A stretch of 64,000 bases of DNA from NCBI GenBank assembly GCA_010015605.1, contig ML975254.1:223300-287299 (forward strand), written 5' to 3'. Under the pieces are notes generated by a model. The model searched no databases and was not told the origin of the DNA. It saw only the letters and a program-made list of their open reading frames with translations. This DNA comes from Decorospora gaudefroyi (lineage: Eukaryota; Ascomycota; Dothideomycetes; Pleosporales; Pleosporaceae). Positions 54,481-64,000 of this stretch are shown piece by piece. Numbering within the stretch: position 1 is the first letter of the stretch; the number at the start of each line of letters is the position of its first letter. The position numbers and the translations under genes were made by a program.

Positions 54481-57239
54481 CGTGTGCTGAAAGCTTTTAC
54501 TACGTTTTCGTAGCTTTTTTTTTTTGGATCATGTTGCGAAGTCGGATTATAATGGCCCCCAGTGTAGGATTTGGTTTCGGGGGACGGCAGCGATGATATA
54601 TATCTAATCTGCGCTGTACTAGGTACTGGTTGCACCTACATGTCATGACGATCCGACCATATTATGCAGCCAAACATGCCACAATCTAGCAGCGTACTAA
54701 CTATACTCAAGTTCTTAACCTCGCCTACGTACATTACAACCATTGCTTATATAGGTGCCCTTCTCTCCAACGCACCCTCCTCCAACCTCTAAATAACTTT
54801 TCCTCACCACACACTAAACACTGCCTTAAACCAAACTATATCTGCACTAACATCGCTTATCTATAGCATACGCCTTACAAAATCATTACCCACTACCACC
54901 GCATTACCATAAAGTGACAACTTACAGCCATTTATTATCTAGCTCTTCCTGTTTTCACGCTCCTTACCGCCCTTGCGGCTAGTTATACCTATACCTACCT
55001 CTTCTTTCTTTCTACCCCCACAGTCTATCCTCTACTACACCTAGCAATCCCAACCCCCTAGCCTCTCTCCTCTAATCTCGCTACTACATACCTCTATCTC
55101 CACCTAACTTTTATGCAACTAACCCTTACCTCCCCCCATCGGCCCATATCCAAATGTATTCCCAAACCCCCTCATGCATCCAATATTCCTCCTCCTCGAC
55201 GGACAACAATGCCAGACCAAGCCCCTCGACCCACCCACCATCACCAAAATCTCTACCTATCCACCGCACGCACGCACGCGACGACGAAAAAAAAAGAAAA
55301 CGCAAAACGAAGCCCATCTTGTGCTGTAAGCGCCCGTGTGGATTGAGGAACTCGACACTGTGTTTTCCTCAAGCGTGCATCCATCTATTGCGCTTCTCGT
55401 TCTCGTCCCTTTGTCTTGAGCCCCCCCGTTCTTGTCGTTGCTTCCGCGGCGTTTTTTTGTGTGGGCGGCGGCGGAGGTTTGGGTTTCTCGGTATTCGTTT
55501 TCTGGTAGTAGGGTACGCGGTGGTGTGCTGGGATTTAGAGGTTAGGATATGCATGGTGCGGAGAAGGCGGGGGAGAGAGTGCGTGGTCGCTGCTGGTTTT
55601 AAAGGTGGGGGATGGGGTTGATGCCATTTTTCTGACTTGTGTTGTTTTGAGTGCTCCGAGGCGGTGAGGTATGTAGATGGGGGCGCTCATTTAGGTTTCC
55701 TTTTCGGTGAGCGAGGTTAGGCGGTCGCGCGGCGCGTTCGTGTGATGATTTGTTCTAGTGACGGTTTCCAAGGTCGAGGCATGTGGATGGCTGGCGGTGC
55801 CGTATGTCCATCGTAGAAGAACAAACTTCAGGAGTCCTTTCGCCTCCGATCTCGGCGGGTGAAGCGGCGTTTTTTTGGCTGGACGACCAAGGTCAAGGTT
55901 ATGTCTCACAATCTTCACAACCCTTCTATAATTATCGATTAATTCCTCATTCTTATCAATCCATCCTACCTCGGTAAACGGGATGGCGGTCAAGACTGTA
56001 CAACAGACGAGCCAATGAAGCTCGTCTGAAGGAACCAATCGGTTCAAAGTTCGAACCTCAGGGCGGACAGAAACAAAAAATACAGCACTGGTCGTGATAA
56101 ACTGCCGCAAAAGAAGCTAGTTTCGGTGTTCAGGAAGTACAGAGGTCGGACACTTTTTTTGGTGCTGGGGCTGTTGCTCTTGTGTTCGGTTTGGGACCTC
56201 TAGGAGGAGAATGGTTTGTTCCTAGGTACCGTGCTGTCTCTATGGCACCCGAGGGAACTGGGGGCGACCAAAGTGAGCACCGGTCGGGGTGGTGGGATAG
56301 CTTGTGTAGAAGCTGATGAAGTAACAGGCGCAGCAGAGAGAACAAGCAGATCCGGCGAATTCCAAGTCGTATGTAAAATGGTCGGGAAAGGACTTTCAGC
56401 ACGCGACATCCGCACCCATTACCTGCGCGAAGCCTTATACCACAACTGAATCCTCCTCTGGCCAGTCCTAGAGGCTAGGACGTTTCTTCAGCACAATGTC
56501 ACGGTCCATATATTCAAAGAAGCGAATGAAAGCGAGACGCTCAACATCGTCAGCCAAGGCGTGATTGAAAATGAGGCGGTCGTTTTGGTCTAGGTGAAAA
56601 TATGGCAGTGGTGCGGCCATCGTAACAAGTAGATTCAGGAAGGGGAAAGAGACATAAGTGGAAGATGTGTGTTGCTTAAGAATTGGGGGGATGGAGGATG
56701 CCGGTGATGGTATTGAGAAAGTAGACTGGGGGGAGGGCTGGGGGGGGGCCGAGGGTGTCCTCTGGGACGCTGGCTTTATGCTCTTTTTGATTGGTCAAAG
56801 AAGCGATTATTGTTGCTAGCCGGAAAACACGTACGAAGGGTGTTGCAATTCGAAATCTGGGGTCAAGTGGGAAGCTAGCACATGATAGAAAGCGAGGTCT
56901 GTGCTCGTATTGTTAGAATACCGGGTGTCTACACAGTAAGGTGGAAGGCGAAAAAAAAGGGAAAAAGGCAAACTCAACGTTTTGAAGGTTACAAAAGAAT
57001 TCAACACACCTAACAAACCCACCAATACACGTCTACATCTGCCTGTAACCTCTCCAACCGCACACTGTCCCATGAATTCCAACCTCCTTGACACTCACCA
57101 CCTCCCCCAGTTTTCCCTCCCTCAAGGCACACACAGTCCGATCCACCTCACCTCTGCTGGCCGCCACACCTTTCAAGAGTGAGTGTGTTAACGAATCGAG
57201 ATGGAAATACGGTGCGTGAGACACCAGGGACATATTTTT
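54481..57239. other. Gene-poor, G-depleted stretch
   Basis: From ~54680 to ~55260 the plus strand is strongly G-poor and rich in C, T and A, with many TA dinucleotides (CTATA, TACCTA). From ~55430 it returns to mixed composition with G-rich patches. No protein family is recognised. A (CGCA)n tract lies at ~55264-55279. One small minus-strand ORF (56620-56468) looks protein-like and is listed separately. Confidence 0.45.
56468..56620 (-). CDS. Possible 50-residue small protein
   Basis: ATG to TAG, 51 codons, starting MAAPLPYFHLDQNDRLIFNH and ending in a basic KKRPSL. It includes ERLAFIRFFEYMDRD, an amphipathic-looking helix. I know no family. It could be a terminal exon of a larger gene. Support is only the protein-like composition. 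Confidence 0.3.
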   Translation of the reverse strand: MAAPLPYFHLDQNDRLIFNHALADDVERLAFIRFFEYMDRDIVLKKRPSL

Positions 57240-59894
57240 TCATCTTTTCGATGCTGAACCCGAGTTACCCTCTGACCCAGCATCCCTATCCACCCATACA
57301 AGCTTCACTCTCCTACTCCCGGGAAGCGACAAAAAGTCAAAACCCGGCTTCCTTACATCAGCCTGCTCCTCAAAGTTCTTTTGCAACTCCTGAAGCGCGG
57401 CTCGGTCCTCGACCTCAGCAACTCGATTCCTGCGCTGTACATGCTCATGCTGGCCACGATTCGCCCAGTTCGGACCCAAGATTTCACCGAGACTAAGGTA
57501 GGCTACACGATCGATTTTACGGCGCAAGCGCGGATGCCACATGTGATCCTGCATTCTATGCTTGGCAAAGAGCTGTGGCTCTCGCAGCAACTGGCTACCC
57601 CAGATCTGGTTGGCTTCGTGGACGTAGAGCGCATACGACAGTCGATTCGTGGTTTCCATAATGCGATTTACCTTGCGGTTTGACCGTCCTCGACCGAACA
57701 AGACGATGAATTGCATTTGTAATGCCTTGATGACAGTGTGGTAGGACACATGCACACCGAGCTCGCGAAGCTGTACGACGGTTCGTAGACCAACGCTCCA
57801 GTCCAGGCGGTTGAGGATGCGGCGTTGGAGCAGTCGGCGGCGGTAGTGCTTTTTTGCGAGCGTAGGGCCAAACCTGTGTTGTTCTAGCGGAGCGTTCGGC
57901 AGAAGTGCCGCTCTAAAGCCCCATATGATGAGCGCTTGGTAGAGTGATGGTCTGATGAGCCGTCGAATGGGATGAAGCGGGTCATTATGCTGCGTTGTCG
58001 TGGCAGGGTAATGAAAATAATGGCTGCGGAGAGGGTACGCAGCACGTAGCTCCTTGGTAGCGGTATCAAGGAAAGGTGACTTTGGCAGTTTGGCGAACTG
58101 CACGCTACTCCGGGGGGCATACCAGCAGAGGAGCCATAGCAGGAGTCGCCTAAGTTCTCTGAATCTTCCTAGCATGCCGAAGCGGCGGATGATTTCGCGC
58201 CATAATGGCGGTGAAATAGGGGCTAGGGCGGTTTCGAGAATCATCATGAAGGCACGTGCGACGAAGAGGAGATCGTCGAACTGAGGACGGCTGGTCATTA
58301 CGGGTTGGTGCCCACGCTGCCGTCGGCGTAGTAGCCCTCTGATGGCGATAACGGACTCCCTGGTTAGCATGACACCCCGTGTGCGCATATCTCGAAGTAC
58401 TTGCATGACATGTCGCGGTCCGGTGCGCTGGATATGGACTTGTAGGAGGAGGTTCCACGACTCCTGGCTAGCGTCGTTGAGGAACAGGGTCAGTATGGCA
58501 AGAGTGCGCTGAGCCTGCAGATAGTCTTGCTTGTCGAGATAGTACTCAAGCAGCTTCCGTTGCACGTCAGCGTCGCCAAAGACATCGGGATGCTGGTCGC
58601 TTTCTATCATGCTGCGCACCAGCTGCCACTTTCGCTCGAACACAAACTTCTCCAGAGCCAAAGAGAAGACACAGCCTTGCAGCGCAATGCCGGCTGCCTT
58701 GAGCTCTTCGAATCTCGTCTTCAATTCCTCTAGTGGTTGTGTCCGTGTCGCCATGGTAAGCACGGCCTGGGGTCCGATCTCGTTCACGCCCACCATAGCG
58801 AGCCCTTGTATGATGGATGCCGGTGGAAAGCTTTTTGTGCCGAACATGCGGGCAACAAACGAGTCTTCGAACCGGACAGGTGCGGTGTCGGGACCCGAGA
58901 GCCGTCGAAGGAGCTTCTGATTGTATCTCCCAGCCTCGCGTGCCTGTTCCTCGGCGGTGCTTTTCTCTCCGGAGCTCACTTCTGTGGTCGATGTCTCGAT
59001 TGTGAATATGCGAACGACCGGGTGAGACGCGACGGCTTCCGACGGCAAATCGCCGCGAGCAGTGCAAAGTGCGTGCCATTGACGTGCCATGGCGATGCCT
59101 CCCTTCTCGATCAGGGCCGGCACTACGTCGTCGTAGAGGTCGCGCTCATTGCTGTCCTTGTACATCTCCATGAGCGTTTCATATGCACCCACTTTGAACG
59201 TAGACCGCCCCGAACGTGCCAGTTGCCGAAGCGGAAGCTTTTCGGGTTTCACTTTCTCCAGCAGTAAGCGATGATAGTTCAACGCTGTCGTCGATCTCTT
59301 GGGGAGCCAATGCCTCATGACCAGCTCATACAGACGAGGATGCGTCCTGCCTGTCTTCCGGAGCAAGTCCTCGGCGTGTTCTATGAGCTTGGGCACGAGC
59401 AGGTGTTCCTTACTGAACGTACCCCATAGGAACTCGGCGTCTGATGTCTCATCAGTCGGTAAGGAGAACCGCCGGTAGCGTATTTCCTCCCAGAGTTTCC
59501 TGACGCCCTGTGAGCCGAGGACTCTCTCGTAATGCGCAAGTCTGACAGCAAGCTGAGCGGGATCGTCCTCTCGCTTTGCTATACGAATAGCATCGGTCTC
59601 GAAGATATTGACCACGGGTTCTAGCGCGGGTTGTGCATCGTCACGTAGGAGTGATTCGCGCACCCTGTCTCGTACGACAGCCTTCTTCGCTGCATCTTTG
59701 AAGCGCCTCCATTTCTTTTCCGCCAAATGGTCTGGCCGATATGGTTCGTTCGAGTACTCGCAGCGGGCTGCTACTGGCGGACAGCATGTGGGCGCTGCGA
59801 AACATGCGGCGGGGAGCGCGGGGGCATTGACGATGGAGCGTAGCACTCGAAGGGCGGACGGGCTGGCGAGGAGCCTTTCCAGCGCCGGTGGCAT
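57240..59894 (-). CDS. Mitochondrial pentatricopeptide-repeat (PPR) protein
   Basis: A single exon of 884 residues from the ATG at 59894. The frame is open a few codons further, but only with TTG starts. Seen: an N-terminal Ala/Leu/Arg stretch (PPALERLLASPSALRVLRSI) fitting a mitochondrial presequence, then helical repeats with PPR-like spacing: LYELVMRHWLPKRS, GAYETLMEMYKDSNERDLYD, GCVFSLALEKFVFERKWQLV, QRKLLEYYLDKQDYLQAQRT, SWNLLLQVHIQRTGPRHVMQ followed by VLRDMRTRGVML. The C-terminal third is basic (KKHYRRRLLQRRILNRL). Known: PPR proteins bind mitochondrial RNA and control processing, stability or translation. The RNA target is unknown. The repeats are degenerate, so repeat number is not given. 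It shares a 227-bp promoter region with an oxidase subunit gene. Confidence 0.75.
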   Translation of the reverse strand: MPPALERLLASPSALRVLRSIVNAPALPAACFAAPTCCPPVAARCEYSNEPYRPDHLAEKKWRRFKDAAKKAVVRDRVRESLLRDDAQPALEPVVNIFETDAIRIAKREDDPAQLAVRLAHYERVLGSQGVRKLWEEIRYRRFSLPTDETSDAEFLWGTFSKEHLLVPKLIEHAEDLLRKTGRTHPRLYELVMRHWLPKRSTTALNYHRLLLEKVKPEKLPLRQLARSGRSTFKVGAYETLMEMYKDSNERDLYDDVVPALIEKGGIAMARQWHALCTARGDLPSEAVASHPVVRIFTIETSTTEVSSGEKSTAEEQAREAGRYNQKLLRRLSGPDTAPVRFEDSFVARMFGTKSFPPASIIQGLAMVGVNEIGPQAVLTMATRTQPLEELKTRFEELKAAGIALQGCVFSLALEKFVFERKWQLVRSMIESDQHPDVFGDADVQRKLLEYYLDKQDYLQAQRTLAILTLFLNDASQESWNLLLQVHIQRTGPRHVMQVLRDMRTRGVMLTRESVIAIRGLLRRRQRGHQPVMTSRPQFDDLLFVARAFMMILETALAPISPPLWREIIRRFGMLGRFRELRRLLLWLLCWYAPRSSVQFAKLPKSPFLDTATKELRAAYPLRSHYFHYPATTTQHNDPLHPIRRLIRPSLYQALIIWGFRAALLPNAPLEQHRFGPTLAKKHYRRRLLQRRILNRLDWSVGLRTVVQLRELGVHVSYHTVIKALQMQFIVLFGRGRSNRKVNRIMETTNRLSYALYVHEANQIWGSQLLREPQLFAKHRMQDHMWHPRLRRKIDRVAYLSLGEILGPNWANRGQHEHVQRRNRVAEVEDRAALQELQKNFEEQADVRKPGFDFLSLPGSRRVKLVWVDRDAGSEGNSGSASKR

Positions 59895-60121
59895 CAACAG
59901 GGCAGCAGACAAGGGCGGTGAAAGTCCATTGAAGTGCTCTCACTATTCGACGTTTTGCCCAAGTGGGAAAGTTGCTACTGGGCCCAAAGCGGTTAGGCGT
60001 CTTGGCACTCGACCTGCTCCCGCCAATCCATCATTCGATCCGCGACTCCACGAAACCGACAAACCCACAACACCTTCAATTGACCCCGCACGTTGCGCAA
60101 TACACCTCTCCACTCTTCACA
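59895..60121. promoter_or_regulatory. Bidirectional promoter, PPR protein and COX7-like
   Basis: 227 bp between two divergent ATGs, both for mitochondrial proteins. The sequence has no TATA box. A CACCTCTCCACTCTTCACA stretch directly precedes the COX7-like ATG. Confidence 0.5.
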
Positions 60122-60597
60122 ATGGCAGGGTACGTCTATTCTGGAGCTCTGGGACCATCATAGGGCTCGACTGCGCTGCGACAGCTCTGCCTGCGCTCCT
60201 CCGCTTTCCCGCTCACGGCTTGATACTGACAAGCGACAGCTGGATTATGCGCGAGAACCGCGTTCCGCACTACCAACGCGAGTTCCAGAAGCACGACGGA
60301 CTCAGGACCTGGGAAAAGGTGCGTTACGTCACTTCAAAAGAGCACGGGAGACGCGCACATACGGGTGCTTGTGGATACGATGCAAATGGGACTAGAAAGG
60401 CACATGCTGACTGGATTTCTGTCTAGGTCCGTGGAAGGTACATGGTTCCCGGATTCAAGGTCATCATGTTCAGCAGCTTCGGCGCCAGCATGTACATGAT
60501 GGGCCGTATGGTTCTCGTACGTTCATCCCCGGGAGAGGTCGCAGACTACCGCTGACGAGTATGATAGGGACACAAGACATGGTTTGGCAAGAACTAG
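60122..60597 (+). CDS. Cytochrome c oxidase subunit 7-like small membrane protein
   Basis: Four exons (60122-60129, 60240-60318, 60427-60516, 60568-60597) with introns of 110, 108 and 51 nt give 68 residues. Seen: MAGWIMRENRVPHYQREFQK, HDGLRTWEKVRGRYMVPGFK, one TM segment VIMFSSFGASMYMMGRMVLG and the end HKTWFGKN. This is the pattern I recall for fungal COX subunit 7 (VIIa-type), a nuclear-encoded single-span subunit of complex IV in the inner membrane. The first exon codes only MAG minus one base. Exon phases (2, 0, 0) all agree. A different small inner-membrane subunit is the main alternative. Confidence 0.72.
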
Positions 60598-61145
60598 AGC
60601 GCGCAGAAGAACATGATATCCGAAGTCGGAATCGTGATCAGCCTTGGTACATGATATGCAAGGAGTCAACAGCCTGCAGATTATCATCGAGTCTCTTTTG
60701 TCCAGCCTGTATAGAGCAACCAGAAATTTCGTTTGATCTCAGTTATCCTTGTACACTGATTTGCACGATATGATGTAAAGTAACGTGCCCTTTTGTAGTT
60801 CGTTGTGACTGACATTACCAACATGGGCCGTGCACGATATCGCGGTAGATATTACTAGGCATTCTAGCTGCTGCAAAGGACAAGACATGTTCGTGCCACG
60901 ATGTGCAGGGCCTTTCCAAACTTGCGAATTCAAGTCGTGGCACATACAGGCTCTGAACAAGTCCGCCCTGAAGCGCTGGGCACACTGGCGTCTCAAGCGG
61001 TGCCCCTCTCAATGCGTGCTAGTCGATGTAAAATGAGGTCAGTGCTAACCGAGCCTAGATGCATAGTCTCCAAACCCATCTACCTCCCGCGCCAGCCAAC
61101 TCTCCACGTATCGTTAATTGTCCAGTGTGAGTTATTATCGACGCA
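60598..61145. other. Intergenic, no gene recognised
   Basis: COX7-like 3' UTR and CCDC47-family promoter. No ORF of note. Confidence 0.4.
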
Positions 61146-62663
61146 ATGGCAGACTTCGTCAAGGGTCTCTTTGGTGGCCAGAAGCCTGTACAGGCGTCTG
61201 CAGGCGATGATGGTATGCAATTTCTCAATTCACTATGCGGCCGTTCCAACAACCCGGCTTGCGGCACCATGCCATTCTCTCCTTTGACTTTCGAGCCCCT
61301 CCGCCAGCAGGGTCGCGAAGTCATTCTAGCCTCATCGTGGAAGCGCTATCGAATGCCTCTGTATGAAGAAAATGTCGTACACGGCTGACACGAACAGACT
61401 TCGCCGACTATGCGGGCGCACCTGAGCCTGCGCCAGCAGCCATCACGTCGTTCACTACCGGCGCATCGCAAGCAGCTCCCACGGCAGCCATCGGGAACAG
61501 GCCGTATACAGCATGGTACCGTGTATGGGAGCGTACCACAGCTGCCGACTTCAAGTTGGAGATGTACATCCTGCCTTTCCTCTTCGCCCTCATCGCTATC
61601 CACGTCTGGGGCACCAAGCGCAATCGCAGCAAAGCAAAGGCCTGGGTCAAAGCACACGCGCCCGTCCTGACGACCGAGTTCGCCCAAGTCGGATACACGC
61701 GCCCGCAAGGGGAAGAGCCCGCAGGCGTCGAGGACATGCTCAAGGAGAAGAAGGCCGATGAATTCCATACGTATGCGACCGGACGCCAGAACATCGCCTT
61801 TGTCGACTTCAAGTTGACGCTCGCCAAGCGCTTCAACCCGTTCGTGCGTCTCGGAGAGCACGTACTCGCCCTATTTTTCGAGAGCATGCCTCCACCAGTA
61901 GAGCGCATCGAAGCCACGGCATACCTTTTCGACGGCCAGGAGACCAAAGTCGCTCCCTTGTACGGCCAGGGCGATGCCAAGAAGGTTCCCAACAGCACTT
62001 ATGACGGCTTCGTCTTTGCCGTTGTGCACAAGGATATCATGAAGCGGGTACGCGATGAACGTTACGATTTGTCTCTGACCACCACCCGCGATCACGCCAA
62101 GCTGCCCGTCTGGACTACCGTCATGAGCGAGAGCGCCGAGGTCACGGATTTGTTGCTTACCCCTGAGCTCACCAAGGCCATCAACGAGGCTGGAGACAGC
62201 TTCGAGGCGCTGATTGTGAGCGATCAGCCGCTCAACGCGCCCAAGACGTACGTATGACACCTATCATCTTCTCAACCCCTACTGACATCATCCCAGCCTC
62301 GACGAAACCAAACCCCGCAAACGTCTCGCCCTCTCCCTCAAACTAGCATCTGACCCCGCCGCCACCCTCCCCATCTTCACCTACTTCCTCCGCCTGCCTG
62401 ACCAACTCGCCAGCTCCGCGCACTTCCGCCCCGAGGCACTACGCCGCATTCGCCAGACGCGCGAGGAACAAATCAGTAAAATAAAGAAAGCGGACGATGA
62501 GGAGAAGGCAGAGGAAAGGAAACTTGCAGCCGATAAACTGAAAAAGGAGCAGCGCGATGCTAAATTGGGTCGGTTGAGTGCCGAAGAACAGAGAAAGTTT
62601 TTAGAAAAGGAACGCGAGAAGAATGCCAGGAAGGGGATGAAGAGGAGTACGGTTAAAGCCTAG
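61146..62663 (+). CDS. CCDC47-family (DUF1682) ER membrane protein
   Basis: Exons 61146-61212, 61398-62247 and 62297-62663 give 427 residues. Known: CCDC47 is part of the PAT/multipass translocon in animals and binds calcium; fungal members carry the DUF1682 name and are little studied. Seen: TAWYRVWERTTAADFKLEMY, then one TM segment (ILPFLFALIAIHVWG); a cytosolic domain with WVKAHAPVLTTEFAQVG, ATGRQNIAFVDFKLTLAKRF, EHVLALFFESMPPPVERIEA and FVFAVVHKDIMKRVRDERYD; TYFLRLPDQLASSAHFRPEA; and a C-terminal Lys/Glu coiled coil ending KNARKGMKRSTVKA, the expected ribosome-facing basic tail. The first intron (185 nt) is longer than its neighbours. Confidence 0.88.
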
Positions 62664-62918
62664 GAGGCCAAGGGGATCTTCGGTGTGTTTAGAGGGATTA
62701 ATGGGATGGACGGGCAGGGGTTTTGGTATAAGGGGCGTGGATGAGGTTTTCGAGAGACGGTGACTGTTCATTAATTGGACGCCATGTTATGGGGTCAGGC
62801 CTGAAATAAAACATTCTTCCCACATGCTTTCCTCGGATTGTACCATCGAGGCTATAGCATCTACCATAGTTGTAAAAGTACGTCTACTCTTATCCAAAGA
62901 ATAGTTCTCATTATTACC

Positions 62919-63608
62919 TCAGACTGTCTTCGCCCACTTCCTTCTACGCACACGACACGAACCCCCCTTGTACTCCCCCATCCCAGCTTCCTCTGAAATT
63001 GCAGCAGGAGCAGCGTCAACAGTCTCCACCACCACCGCGGGCTTCCACAACCACGACGCTCGCTGTGCCGTATCATCCGACAAAGGTGAAGATGACACTA
63101 CCGCTACGTCCACCGCCGCCACAGCATCGACCCGTTGGTCCTCGACAGTCCCTGTGGGATGCCAGTTTGGATTCACGTACCCCGGGTCTGGCATGAAAGT
63201 ATCGTAGTCAATGTTGGAATCTGCACCAGGGTTTGGACTTGAGGGTGGGACGGCGAAGACGGCCCATGAGTCTGGTTGTTGTTGGGGTGGTGTTTGTTGT
63301 GGTGGCATGGAAACAGACGTCGTATCCATGGGTAGTGCGACATCACTGAAGTCTTCGACCGCGTTACTAGGATCCGAGTTATCCATGCCCACGACGCTCG
63401 TTGCTTCGCTGGTCGGCGGTAGGCGAGTATAATGTACGGTGTAATCTCCTGGCGAGCCTGGATCCGTAGCTTCATCATCATCGGGCGGACCGCCGACGTA
63501 AACCACGTTATACGGTGTTGGTGTCGGTATGGGCAGGTAAACCGAGTGCGACATCGACGAACGAGCACCATCCCCCATCCCCTCAGCCAACCTCCCCAAC
63601 TCCCTCAC
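62919..63608 (-). CDS. Ser/Pro-rich tail ORF, probably the end of the chitinase gene
   Basis: About 229 codons open in the frame next to that of the GH18 segment, starting RELGRLAEGMGDGARSSM. It is disordered Ser/Pro/Asp/Val-rich (PPQQTPPQQQP) and ends in a basic RVRRRKWAKTV. It continues the chitinase only if the five-G run at 63612-63616 loses one base or an undetected splice occurs. If one G is dropped the junction reads MAWSLGRVRELGRLAEG. Confidence 0.45.
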   Translation of the reverse strand: MRELGRLAEGMGDGARSSMSHSVYLPIPTPTPYNVVYVGGPPDDDEATDPGSPGDYTVHYTRLPPTSEATSVVGMDNSDPSNAVEDFSDVALPMDTTSVSMPPQQTPPQQQPDSWAVFAVPPSSPNPGADSNIDYDTFMPDPGYVNPNWHPTGTVEDQRVDAVAAVDVAVVSSSPLSDDTAQRASWLWKPAVVVETVDAAPAAISEEAGMGEYKGGSCRVRRRKWAKTV

Positions 63609-64000
63609 CCTCCCCCAAACTCCACGCCATCACACCCCCCAACCCATACCTTTCAACAACGCGATCAAACTTCCTCCGCATCAGCTCCACTGTATCCCAC
63701 GTCCAAAACAGCCTATTCTGCGCATCGAAGAAATACTGCCCGCCGTCCTCCTCGTCCAGTTCCCCGCCGTCTTGCGTCGCCCGCTGCCATGACCCGGATA
63801 CGTCTGCGTCGGTGCACCCCGTGCCGAAGGCGTGTTGGCAGGCGCCGCTGCAGTGTTGGGGACTCGTGCCGCAGTTTCCGTATTGGGAGCAGCACCCCGT
63901 TGCGCATTTGGTTAGGGTCGAGGGGCCTGGGGGAGGAGGCGGTTATGTGTGAGTATATACACCAGAACCTTTTTTTCTTAGGGGTGGGAGACGGGGGGGG
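63583..64000 (-). CDS. GH18 chitinase, C-terminal part with CBM18 finger (partial)
   Basis: Runs off the right edge. An exon begins at 63926 after a CCCCCAG acceptor. Seen: KCATGCCSQYGNCGTSPQHC, a chitin-binding type-1 (CBM18) knot, then GTGCTDAD, and the last part of a GH18 barrel: GGQYFFDAQNRLFWTWDTVE, LMRRKFDRVVERYGLGGVMA and WSLGE. Known: in fungi, CBM18 inserted near the end of GH18 is typical of killer-toxin-like or class-C chitinases that act on walls of other fungi or on their own. The catalytic DxxDxDxE motif lies beyond the window. As written the frame stops at TGA 63583-63585, soon after the WSLGE motif. The G-run just before may have caused a frameshift. Confidence 0.72.

Noticed and set aside
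1..64000. tRNA, rRNA, CRISPR, intact transposon or secondary-metabolite cluster
   Set aside because: I looked for T-arm consensus, conserved rRNA segments, regularly spaced repeats, transposase or reverse-transcriptase motifs, and PKS/NRPS/terpene motifs, and recognised none. A by-eye scan cannot exclude a divergent tRNA.

Overview
The window looks like nuclear DNA of a filamentous ascomycete, most likely a Dothideomycete (Pleosporales-like; the exact taxon is inference). It carries short spliceosomal introns, mostly 46-60 nt, with GTRNGT donors and RCTRAC-type branch points. The gene set is typical of moulds: AspA/Cdc11 septin, Vac7, Sho1, dynactin RO-10, Atg15 and a fungal NLR. I placed introns by hand from splice signals, reading phase and protein-family continuity. 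Nothing was checked against transcripts or databases.

Layout. 0-2.1 kb: the 5' part of a minus-strand NLR-like gene (alpha/beta-hydrolase + NACHT) that runs off the left edge. 2.6-6.4 kb: a two-TM membrane protein and the vacuolar phospholipase Atg15. 7.5-12 kb: three proteins of unknown role. 12.5-25.4 kb: a dense housekeeping block with Vac7, BI-1, ceramide synthase Lag1, a PROPPIN (Hsv2-like) and septin Cdc11. 25.4-29.4 kb: 4 kb without a convincing gene. 29.4-46.2 kb: a PQ-loop membrane protein with very small exons, a tyrosine phosphatase, Sho1, dynactin RO-10, a vacuolar amino-acid transporter, mitochondrial bS16m, NAD(P)HX epimerase, methylcrotonyl-CoA carboxylase beta and a GH76 cell-wall protein. 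46.7-57.2 kb: an accessory-looking stretch with a MYND-finger gene facing away from a decayed paralogue, an F-box-like gene, an NmrA-type pseudogene, and repeat-like or G-poor DNA. 57.2-64 kb: a PPR protein divergent from a cytochrome oxidase subunit, a CCDC47-family ER protein, and the end of a chitinase cut by the right edge.

How the genes relate. Several products act at the vacuole or ER membrane: Atg15, Vac7, the PROPPIN, the amino-acid transporter, Lag1 and BI-1. Several are mitochondrial: PPR, COX7-like, bS16m, MCC-beta and possibly the NAD(P)HX epimerase. Some sit in divergent pairs with short shared promoters. I see no secondary-metabolite cluster and no intact transposon.

The most unusual observations are three. 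The first is a probable one-nucleotide exon in the PQ-loop gene, flanked by two complete introns. The second is an NLR whose hydrolase nucleophile, Walker A and Walker B are all altered. The third is a group of stop-free, frame-neutral introns, including a 237-nt polyproline-coding one in VAC7.
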